Source of the DNA: Bacteroidales bacterium
GTDB taxonomy: Bacteria; Bacteroidota; Bacteroidia; Bacteroidales; UBA932
Assembly: GCA_024398125.1 (NCBI GenBank)
Contig: JAKSJO010000009.1
Span: forward strand, 1-64,000
Direction of reading: 5' to 3'
DNA length: 64,000 nt
Part shown: piece by piece, positions 29,265 through 35,835 of the stretch
How the letters are laid out: each line of letters opens with the position of its first letter
Position numbering within the stretch: position 1 is the stretch's first letter
Notes under the pieces: model-generated
Databases searched by the model: none
The model's input: the letters and a program-made list of their open reading frames with translations, nothing else
What the model was told of the DNA's origin: nothing
Made by a program: the position numbers and the translations under genes

Positions 29265-30455
29265 ATGTACGGAAAATTCCAGGAACATCTCAGTGCCGAG
29301 CTCGCTTCAATCCACGAAGCCGGCCTGTACAAGAACGAGCGTAACATCGCTTCAGCACAGTCTGCCGAGATCGTCCTCGAGGACGGTTCAAAGGCTCTCA
29401 ACTTCTGTGCAAACAACTATCTTGGTCTCGCTGACAACGCACGCCTCATAAAGGCAGCTCAGGACATCATGGCCGACCGTGGCTACGGTATGTCCTCAGT
29501 CCGTTTCATCTGCGGTACCCAGGATATGCACAAAAAGCTCGAGAAGGCAATCTCTGATTACTTCCACACCGAGGATACCATCCTCTACGCTTCCTGCTTC
29601 GATGCAAACGGAGGTGTATTCGAGCCGCTTCTGACCTCTGAGGATGCAATCATCTCAGACGCCCTCAACCATGCATCCATCATCGATGGTGTACGTCTGT
29701 GCAAGGCTGTACGCTATCGCTATGCAAACGCTGACATGGAGGATCTCGAGAAGCAGCTCCAGCTCGCTCAGGCACAGCGTTTCCGTATTATCGTGACTGA
29801 CGGTGTATTCTCAATGGACGGCAACGTCGCTCCGATGGACAAGATCTGTGACCTCGCAGAGAAGTACAACGCACTCGTGATGGTTGACGAAAGCCATTCT
29901 GCCGGTGTTGTTGGCCCTACCGGACGTGGCACCGCAGAACAGTACAACTGCTATGGAAGAATCGACATCCACACCGGTACCCTTGGAAAGGCATTCGGAG
30001 GCGCTGTCGGCGGATTCACAACCGGCCGCAAGGAGATTATCGACATGCTTCGTCAGCGCTCACGTCCATATCTCTTCTCGAACTCCCTTCCTCCAATGAT
30101 TGTCGCAGCCGCTCTCGAGACCTTCAAGATCCTTGAGGAGAGCAACGATCTCCACACCAAGCTGCAGGGCAATGTAGAGTATTTCCGCGAGAAGATGATG
30201 GCGGCAGGATTCGACATCAAGCCAACCCAGAGCGCTATCTGTGCCGTCATGCTCTATGACGCACCTCTCTCACAGAAGTTTGCCGCTGCAATGGCAGAGG
30301 AGGGAATCTTCGTGACAGGTTTCTACTATCCAGTCGTTCCTAAGGGACAGGCTCGTATCCGCGTCCAGCTTTCAGCTGCTCACGAGAAGGAGCATCTGGA
30401 TCGCGCTATCGAGGCCTTCATCAAGGTTGGCCGCGAGCTTGGCGTCATCAAATAA
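29265..30455 (+). CDS. kbl: 2-amino-3-ketobutyrate CoA ligase (glycine C-acetyltransferase)
   Basis: 396 residues from ATG 29265 (MYGKFQEHLSAEL), which matches known family starts; the frame also opens at an upstream TTG. PLP-dependent alpha-oxoamine synthase fold: the PLP lysine is Lys242 in HTGTLGKAFGGAVGG, with VDESHSAGVVG near 207-217 and CANNYLGLA near 48-56. It splits 2-amino-3-ketobutyrate with CoA into glycine and acetyl-CoA. The -7 box TACTTTTG (29222-29229) lies 35 bases upstream. It is divergent from the threonine dehydrogenase gene, so the pair forms a complete threonine-to-glycine pathway. A terminator follows. Confidence 0.95.
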   Translation: MYGKFQEHLSAELASIHEAGLYKNERNIASAQSAEIVLEDGSKALNFCANNYLGLADNARLIKAAQDIMADRGYGMSSVRFICGTQDMHKKLEKAISDYFHTEDTILYASCFDANGGVFEPLLTSEDAIISDALNHASIIDGVRLCKAVRYRYANADMEDLEKQLQLAQAQRFRIIVTDGVFSMDGNVAPMDKICDLAEKYNALVMVDESHSAGVVGPTGRGTAEQYNCYGRIDIHTGTLGKAFGGAVGGFTTGRKEIIDMLRQRSRPYLFSNSLPPMIVAAALETFKILEESNDLHTKLQGNVEYFREKMMAAGFDIKPTQSAICAVMLYDAPLSQKFAAAMAEEGIFVTGFYYPVVPKGQARIRVQLSAAHEKEHLDRAIEAFIKVGRELGVIK

Positions 30456-30494
30456 TACCGCAGTGCGGGCATGATCCTGCTGCGCAAGATAAAA

Positions 30495-30530
30495 GAGAGA
30501 GCTGGAGCACAACTTCAGTTCTCTTTTTTT
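30495..30530 (+). terminator. Intrinsic terminator after kbl
   Basis: A 13-pair stem (30495-30507 with 30513-30525, three G-U pairs) with loop CACAA runs into seven T. The last T residues also form the -33 TTTG box of the SRP RNA promoter. Confidence 0.8.
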
Positions 30531-30557
30531 GTATGTCAGGAAAAATGTATATCTTTG
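30528..30557 (+). promoter_or_regulatory. Promoter of the SRP RNA gene
   Basis: TTTG (30528-30531), 18 bases, TATCTTTG (30550-30557), a close match to the Bacteroides consensus. Transcription should begin near 30562, exactly at the base of the RNA terminal stem. Confidence 0.85.
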
Positions 30558-30559
30558 CG

Positions 30560-30664
30560 CCGGGAAAGTCGTACACGACCAGCTCCCTTCTGAACTCCCC
30601 CAGGACTTGACCGTAGCAAGGGTAGGTAGGTTGAGCGGTGCGATGTGCTAAGCTTTCCCTTTTT
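30560..30664 (+). ncRNA. ffs: Signal recognition particle RNA (small 4.5S type)
   Basis: About 100-base RNA. The 5-prime GGGAAAG (30562-30568) pairs with CTTTCCC (30653-30659), closing a long rod. The middle holds the domain IV pattern CCCCCAGGACTTGACCGTAG followed by CAAGGGTAGG, which corresponds to the CAGG...AGCA internal loop bound by Ffh; the GGAA tetraloop of other bacteria is replaced by a TTGA-type apex. A T run follows the stem (30659-30664). It has its own strong promoter. Ends are set to about five bases. Confidence 0.88.
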
Positions 30665-30734
30665 TCGTTTAAGTATCCAGACAAGCAAATCAACACTTTT
30701 TTGTGACGTTTTCATTAAAAAATGACGTCAAAGT

Positions 30735-30765
30735 TTTGCATTAAAGAAAAAAGTGCATACATTTG
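30735..30765 (+). promoter_or_regulatory. Promoter of the tRNA-Lys pair
   Basis: TTTG (30735-30738), 19 bases, TACATTTG (30758-30765): an exact consensus. A start near 30772 would give a very short leader before the first tRNA. A GACGT / ACGTC inverted repeat lies just upstream (about 30702-30730). Confidence 0.85.
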
Positions 30766-30783
30766 CAGTCCCATTAAATGGAG

Positions 30784-30856
30784 GACTCGTTAGCTCAGTC
30801 GGTAGAGCATCACACTTTTAATGTGGGGGTCTCGGGTTCGAGCCCCGAACGAGTCA
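30784..30856 (+). tRNA. tRNA-Lys (anticodon TTT)
   Basis: Acceptor GACTCGT / ACGAGTC, D stem GCTC / GAGC, anticodon stem TCACA / TGTGG with loop CTTTTAA giving TTT, discriminator A, no encoded CCA. In other bacteria this tRNA is the main target of t6A (TsaD) and ms2t6A (MtaB) formation, both encoded in this window. Confidence 0.96.
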
Positions 30857-30874
30857 CGAGTCTTTCAAAAATAT

Positions 30875-30947
30875 GGTTCCTTAGCTCAGTTGGTAGAGCA
30901 CCTGACTCTTAATCAGGGTGTCTAGGGTTCGAGCCCCTAAGGGACCA
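30875..30947 (+). tRNA. tRNA-Lys (anticodon CTT)
   Basis: Acceptor GGTTCCT / AGGGACC, anticodon stem CCTGA / TCAGG with loop CTCTTAA giving CTT, discriminator A. It follows the TTT isoacceptor by 18 bases in one transcript. Its 3-prime GGGACCA is also the outer part of a 23-base inverted repeat with the downstream repeat array. Confidence 0.96.
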
Positions 30948-31185
30948 CACGAAAAGCCATCGCAATTGCGGTGGCTTTTCGTGTGGTCCCAGGACCATCC
31001 ATACCTAGGGGTTCCACCCCTATAATACCCCGCGGTCTTTGGCCTTTCGTCTGCGTTGCAGACACGGCGTCGACCGGCGCACCGATGTGCGCTTATCATT
31101 GGTGCCAAGATCGGAAACAAACAATCGCGATGGCTTTTTCGTGTGGTCCCAGGACCATCTATTCCTAGGGGTTCCACCCCTATAA
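30941..31185. repeat. Palindrome-rich repeat array after tRNA-Lys(CTT)
   Basis: Two near-identical direct copies of about 58 bases (30968-31025 and 31127-31185; three substitutions and one indel) flank a 101-base spacer. Each copy carries two small palindromes (GGTCCCAGGACC and GGGGTTCCACCCC). The spacer carries GTCTGCGTTGCAGAC and GCGCACCGATGTGCGC. The first 23 bases of copy 1 are the inverse of the tRNA end plus its flank (30941-30963), forming a terminator-like hairpin with GCAATTGC at the tip. Copy 2 runs into the stop codon of the convergent flavoprotein gene. No protein-coding gene is supported here. Confidence 0.8.
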
Positions 31186-32547
31186 AGCTTTGGCGGCGCT
31201 GCGGCCGGCGAGGGATCCTGTGCTGAATGCAAGCTGGAGGTTGTAGCCGCCGGTGTCGGCATCGACATCGGTGACTTCGCCGCAGAAGTATAACCCCGGA
31301 ACGAGACGGGATTCCATGGTCTTTGCGATCATGTCGTCGTTAGCCACGCCTCCTGCGGTCACGACGCAGCGTTCGTAGCCGACGAATCCTGCCAGCTCGA
31401 AATCCCAGCATTTGAGACAACGGGCAATCTCGTTCAGATTGACCCATATCTTGGTGTTCGTACGTCCTCGATGCTCAACGGTTATGATTCCTGGATTACC
31501 CTCGAGAAATCCTGGTATCAGGTCCCATGGCATGAGTTTGCCCAGCAGAATCCTGCATTTTTCCTTGTCACTCTTTCCACGGCTGCGGGGATCCTTGCCG
31601 ACTTCATTCCAAAGGGCCTTTACACGCTCGGTAACATCCTCGATATCCACTCCATGCTTGAGGTCAAGCCTGAGTGTGACGCGGGATCCGTTTACCATCG
31701 CCTTTACGCACTTGCGGCTCAGCTGGAATCCGACAGGACCTTCGATTCCACCGTCAGTGAAGTCTACGTCGCCGAATTCCTCCTGTGCGACAGTACCTTC
31801 AATCACAGTGGCAAGACCGACATTCTTCAGCTGGATGCCGCATAGAAGCTTGCCATACTCGGAGAGGGGAGTGCTGCGGTCGATATGTCCCTTGCCGCGT
31901 GAGATGACTTCGTCCACCTTGTATCCTTTCGGCACGAGCGCTGTCAGGGAAGGGAAGCAATGGCTTATCTTATGACCTGTCTCCTCCGCCCAGCGCAGAC
32001 CGTCTCCGGTTGAGCCTGTAGTAGGGTAGGAGAGTCCTCCGGTCGCTATTATAAGCTTGCGGCATGTCCACAGACGTCCGTCTTCGCAGCTGATTGCAAA
32101 GCCACCGTCCTCGAGGGTTTCAATGCTCTCTACAGGGCATTCAGTAATGATTTTGACCCCATATCTCTGAGCTGCGTTCACGAGGGCGTCCACCACGTCC
32201 GAAGCATGGTGCGACTGCGGAAAGGCACGGTCTCCGCGCTCGACCACCGTAGGCATGCCCATCCCCTCGAAGAAATCTATCACTGCGCTGCTGTTCATGT
32301 TGTAGAATGCAGACTTGACGAAGTTGCTCTTCGAACGGACATGTGTCGAGAAGTCGTTCCAGTCCTTGAGATTGGTGAAATTGCAGCGTCCCTTGCCGGT
32401 AATCATAACCTTGCGTGCCGGACGGGGCATTCTTTCAAGAACGGTTACCTGGGCAGGGTTTCCGTCCTCGGCCAGGGTCTTTGCAGCGGCATATGCCGCC
32501 ATCAGTCCGGAAGCTCCAGCTCCTATGATGGCTATTTCAGTTTTCAT
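31180..32547 (-). CDS. BaiN/HI0933-type NAD(P)/FAD-dependent oxidoreductase
   Basis: 455 residues. FAD loop IIGAGASGLMAAYAA near 7-21, the family-specific KVMITGKGRCNFTN near 45-58, ATGGLSYPTTGSTGDG near 166-181 and a terminal GEVTDVDADTGGYNLQLAF segment. Members are soluble flavoproteins of uncertain substrate; bile-acid and aminoacetone activities have been proposed for relatives, which cannot be told from this sequence. It is a single gene on the minus strand; its TAG stop lies inside the second copy of the repeat array. The tRNA-Thr gene is 44 bases upstream on the other strand. Confidence 0.88.
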   Translation of the reverse strand: MKTEIAIIGAGASGLMAAYAAAKTLAEDGNPAQVTVLERMPRPARKVMITGKGRCNFTNLKDWNDFSTHVRSKSNFVKSAFYNMNSSAVIDFFEGMGMPTVVERGDRAFPQSHHASDVVDALVNAAQRYGVKIITECPVESIETLEDGGFAISCEDGRLWTCRKLIIATGGLSYPTTGSTGDGLRWAEETGHKISHCFPSLTALVPKGYKVDEVISRGKGHIDRSTPLSEYGKLLCGIQLKNVGLATVIEGTVAQEEFGDVDFTDGGIEGPVGFQLSRKCVKAMVNGSRVTLRLDLKHGVDIEDVTERVKALWNEVGKDPRSRGKSDKEKCRILLGKLMPWDLIPGFLEGNPGIITVEHRGRTNTKIWVNLNEIARCLKCWDFELAGFVGYERCVVTAGGVANDDMIAKTMESRLVPGLYFCGEVTDVDADTGGYNLQLAFSTGSLAGRSAAKAL

Positions 32548-32591
32548 GGTGGCAAAATTACAATAAAATATCTATCTTTGCGTCTCTCAAC

Positions 32592-32664
32592 GCCACTTTA
32601 GCTCAGTCGGTAGAGCAGCGCATTCGTAACGCGCAGGTCGTCAGTTCGAGCCTGATAGGTGGCT
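32592..32664 (+). tRNA. tRNA-Thr (anticodon CGT)
   Basis: Acceptor GCCACTT / AGGTGGC, D stem GCTC / GAGC, anticodon stem GCGCA / CGCGC (last pair A-C mismatched) with loop TTCGTAA giving CGT, T arm GTCAG / CTGAT, discriminator T. The -7 box TATCTTTG is at 32573-32580, 11 bases upstream. Confidence 0.94.
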
Positions 32665-32666
32665 CT

Positions 32667-32705
32667 AAAAAGAAAGCTGGTCCCGTAGGAACCAGCTTTC
32701 TTTTT
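32667..32705. terminator. Bidirectional terminator between tRNA-Thr and dcp
   Basis: A 15-base perfect inverted repeat AAAAAGAAAGCTGGT / ACCAGCTTTCTTTTT with a 9-base loop; T runs occur on both strands. Confidence 0.88.
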
Positions 32706-32719
32706 ATCGTATTCTCAGA

Positions 32720-34813
32720 CTAGAGACCGCGGTTCTCGAGGAGACCCTTGATCTCAGGCTGACGTCCACGGAAGTTCTCGTACATCTTGCTTCCTGAGTC
32801 GATGCCGCCAGGGGTGAGGACATACTTGCGGAATCTTTCCGCAACCTCCTGGTTGAAGATGTCGCCGGTCTCGACGAATGCCTGGTATGCATCGCAGTCA
32901 AGAACCTCTGACCAGATGTAGCTGTAGTAACCTGCAGAGTAGCCGCCGCCGATAGAGTGGCTGAAGTTGGTCACACTGTAGCGTGGGAGAATCTGTGCAG
33001 GAATGCATCTCTTGTTCATCACCTCGGTCTGGAACTTCATCACGTCGAAATCGTCAGGAACGTTTGTGAGAGTGTGGAGGTCCATGTCCACGAGTGCGGC
33101 TGCAACAAGCTCGGTGGTAGCGAAGCCCTGGCCGTACTTGCTGCTGGCTTCGATCTTTGCGATGAGCTCATCAGGGATGACCTCGCCGGTCTTGTAGTGC
33201 TTTGCGTACACCTTGAGAACCTCCGGCTCGAATGCCCAGTGCTCGTTGATCTGTGAAGGGAGCTCCACGAAATCACGCTCGGTTCCGCTGGTTCCGCTGT
33301 ACTTGACATTGCGGAAGAATGAGTGGAGGGCATGGCCGAACTCATGGAACATGGTCTCGACATTGTCGAGGGTCTGGAGGGCTGGCTTGTCGGCAGAAGG
33401 GAGAGTCATGTTGCAGACATTGGTAACGATAGGCTGCACGCGCTGTGCGCCATCGTATGTCTGGCCGCGGAAACCACCGCACCATGCACCTGCGCCCTTT
33501 CCGTCACGAGGGAAGTAGTCGCTGTAGAAGATCGCGATGACGTTTCCGTCTTTGTCAATGACATCCCATGACTTTGCGGTTGGCTCATACTGCGGATAGT
33601 CCTCGGTCCTCTCGTTGAATGAAAGGCCATAGAGCTTGTTTGCGACGTAGAAGATACCCTGCTGTACGGCATTGATCTCGAGATACTCTGAAATCTCAGC
33701 CTCGTCAACGTTGAACTTGGCCTTCTTTGCCTTGTCGAGGTAGTACATATAGTCCCATCTCTGTGGCTGGCCCTTGACCTTGTCAGCCTTCATCATGGCC
33801 TTGATGTCGGCGATTTCCTCCTGTGCCTTTGCAACGGCAGGAGTCCATACCTGGTCGAGTAGATTGTATACGTTTGCAGCGTTCTCCGCCATCTTGGTGC
33901 CGAGCTGTGAAGCGGCATAGTCGGTGTAGCCCATGATCTGTGCCTTGCGTGTACGGAGGCGGATGATCTCGGCTGCGATAGCCTTGTTGTCATACTGGTC
34001 GCCGTGGTTGCAGCGGTCATTGTACATGAGGTACACCTTCTTGCGAAGTTCGCGGTTCTTGCAGTACTGGAGCACAGGGTTGCAGCTTGGACGCTGCATG
34101 TTGAACGCGTACTTGCCCTTCTGGCCGATCTTCTCGGCGAGCTCTGCCGCCTGGTCGATGTTGGCCTGTGGAAGACCTTCGAGCTCCTTGAGGGACTCTG
34201 CGATGACATAGGTGTTGTTGGTGTCATGAAGCAGGTTCTGGCTGAATTGGAGCTGGAGGTTCGAAAGCTCGAGATTGATCTTTGCTACCTCGTCCTTCTG
34301 TGCCTGGCTGAGGAGCGCACCTCCGTTTACATATCTGTCGTAAGTCTTCTTGAGGAGCGACTTCTGTTCGGCGTTGAGGTTGTACTTCGCCTGGTTGTCA
34401 TACACGTACTTGATCTTTGCGAAAAGATCCGAGTTCATGCTGATGAAGTTGCTGAGCTCTGATGACAGGGGGGACATCTCCTGGGCGAGAGCCTGGAACT
34501 CAGGTGTGGAGTTGGAACTGTTGAGAGTGCTCCATACGCCTCTGGTGCGGCTGAGTGTCTCGCCGGCCTTGTCAAGTGCGACGATCACGTTCTCGAAGGT
34601 AGGTTCGTCGGTATTGTTGATGATAGCGAGGATCTCTTTGCGTTCCTCGTCCATGCCCACGAGCATTCCCTCGCGGTAGTTGTCCAGGGTGAATTTCTCG
34701 AAAGGAGGAATCTCATAAGGGGTCCCGTACCTTTTCTGGAGGAAAGGATTCTGGGCGAGAGCCGAAAGTGACGCAGTCGCAAGAACTGCGCAAAGGAGCA
34801 TTCTTCTGTTCAT
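32720..34813 (-). CDS. dcp: Peptidyl-dipeptidase, M3 family (Dcp-like), exported
   Basis: 697 residues with a Sec signal peptide (MNRRMLLCAVLATASLSALAQ). M3 zinc metallopeptidase: HEFGHALHSFF near 484-494 supplies the HExxH-type zinc ligands (H-E-F-G-H) and the third ligand is in the downstream E-x-PSQINEHWA region. The PLP.. helical N-terminal half is typical of Dcp. It removes C-terminal dipeptides. It follows ddh by 15 bases on the same strand, so the two are likely co-transcribed; the link may be use of peptides and lysine-pathway balance, which is inference. Confidence 0.93.
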   Translation of the reverse strand: MNRRMLLCAVLATASLSALAQNPFLQKRYGTPYEIPPFEKFTLDNYREGMLVGMDEERKEILAIINNTDEPTFENVIVALDKAGETLSRTRGVWSTLNSSNSTPEFQALAQEMSPLSSELSNFISMNSDLFAKIKYVYDNQAKYNLNAEQKSLLKKTYDRYVNGGALLSQAQKDEVAKINLELSNLQLQFSQNLLHDTNNTYVIAESLKELEGLPQANIDQAAELAEKIGQKGKYAFNMQRPSCNPVLQYCKNRELRKKVYLMYNDRCNHGDQYDNKAIAAEIIRLRTRKAQIMGYTDYAASQLGTKMAENAANVYNLLDQVWTPAVAKAQEEIADIKAMMKADKVKGQPQRWDYMYYLDKAKKAKFNVDEAEISEYLEINAVQQGIFYVANKLYGLSFNERTEDYPQYEPTAKSWDVIDKDGNVIAIFYSDYFPRDGKGAGAWCGGFRGQTYDGAQRVQPIVTNVCNMTLPSADKPALQTLDNVETMFHEFGHALHSFFRNVKYSGTSGTERDFVELPSQINEHWAFEPEVLKVYAKHYKTGEVIPDELIAKIEASSKYGQGFATTELVAAALVDMDLHTLTNVPDDFDVMKFQTEVMNKRCIPAQILPRYSVTNFSHSIGGGYSAGYYSYIWSEVLDCDAYQAFVETGDIFNQEVAERFRKYVLTPGGIDSGSKMYENFRGRQPEIKGLLENRGL

Positions 34814-34828
34814 ATTATCTGTGTTTTG

Positions 34829-35728
34829 TTATACGAGGTGTGCGATGAGATCTTCACGCTCGCCGTAGAGCATGTCGATCACAGGAATCTCGATCATGGT
34901 GTATGCACCAGGCTGCTGCTTCATCGAAGCGCGGGCAACGTTAACAAGAACCTGAGCGGTGAGTGCAGGGTTGTTGATCTTCATGTTGAACTCGAACATC
35001 TGGTTGTGGGTCTTGCCTGACACGCCCTTGCGTACGAGGTTCACGCCGTGTCCGACATCGTTGAGGTCGTCTACGCATGCAACCTGCTGTACATGTGTCT
35101 CGTCATTTACGAAATAAGGGTCAGCCTTGATGGCAGCCTCAACGGTCTTGAAATATGCGCCTTCCTCAAGCTCGACATAAACCATGCGGCGGTGGATTCC
35201 GGTGCCTACAGGAATGGTCATCGAGAGAGCGTCGCGTACGCCGTCGATGGCACGGACTGCAACGCTGTGACCCATTGAACGGCCAGGGCCGAAGTTGGTA
35301 TATGAGACACCCTTAGGTGCGAGGCTCTGCATAAGTGAGCGTACGATAGAGTCTGATCCTGGATCCCAGCCTGCCGAGATTACGCTGACAGCGTTGTTTG
35401 CCTTTGCAACAGGTGCAAGGCTGCGGCGGAGGTCAACGATCTGGGTATGGATGTCGAAGCTGTCGACGGTATTGATTCCGAGTGCGAGGCACTTCTTCGC
35501 ATACTCCTCGACCTTGCGGGTTGGGGTAGCGAGAATGGCTACGTCTACGTCTTCAAGCTCAGTGATGTCCTTTACTACTTTGTATGGAGCGAGCTCAGCT
35601 GGCATGTTCTCGGCACCTGCGCGGCGCACGATACCTGCTACTTCGAAATCTGGGGCTGCCTCGAGGGCGTCAAGAGAGTACTTGCCGATGTTGCCGTAAC
35701 CGACAATGGCTGCACGGATCTTTTTCAT
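34829..35728 (-). CDS. ddh: meso-Diaminopimelate D-dehydrogenase
   Basis: 299 residues. NADPH-binding loop IVGYGNIGKYSLDALE near 8-23 and the family regions SAGWDPGSDSIVRSLMQ near 118-134 and TNFGPGRSMGHSVA near 143-156. The enzyme makes meso-diaminopimelate from tetrahydrodipicolinate with ammonia and NADPH, a one-step route to peptidoglycan cross-linker and lysine found in Bacteroidota. Length is close to known members. First gene of a likely ddh-dcp unit. Confidence 0.94.
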   Translation of the reverse strand: MKKIRAAIVGYGNIGKYSLDALEAAPDFEVAGIVRRAGAENMPAELAPYKVVKDITELEDVDVAILATPTRKVEEYAKKCLALGINTVDSFDIHTQIVDLRRSLAPVAKANNAVSVISAGWDPGSDSIVRSLMQSLAPKGVSYTNFGPGRSMGHSVAVRAIDGVRDALSMTIPVGTGIHRRMVYVELEEGAYFKTVEAAIKADPYFVNDETHVQQVACVDDLNDVGHGVNLVRKGVSGKTHNQMFEFNMKINNPALTAQVLVNVARASMKQQPGAYTMIEIPVIDMLYGEREDLIAHLV

Positions 35729-35835
35729 GTGTCTGAAGAATTTATTGATTGTTAAGTTTCATTTGGTTGTGCGGAGATTTCCGCGATCGCAAATTTACGT
35801 TTTTTTCGCTTAGGAATGATGAAAAAATAACTTGA

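Noticed and set aside
30881..31177. Open frames over the repeat array with a repeated YRGGTPR-like peptide
   Set aside because: They arise because the 58-base repeat unit occurs twice and overlap tRNA-Lys; codon pattern and start sites do not support a protein.
30941..31185. An intact att site for an integrative element at tRNA-Lys(CTT)
   Set aside because: The repeats include the tRNA end only in inverted form and no integrase is adjacent, so a current att site is not supported.
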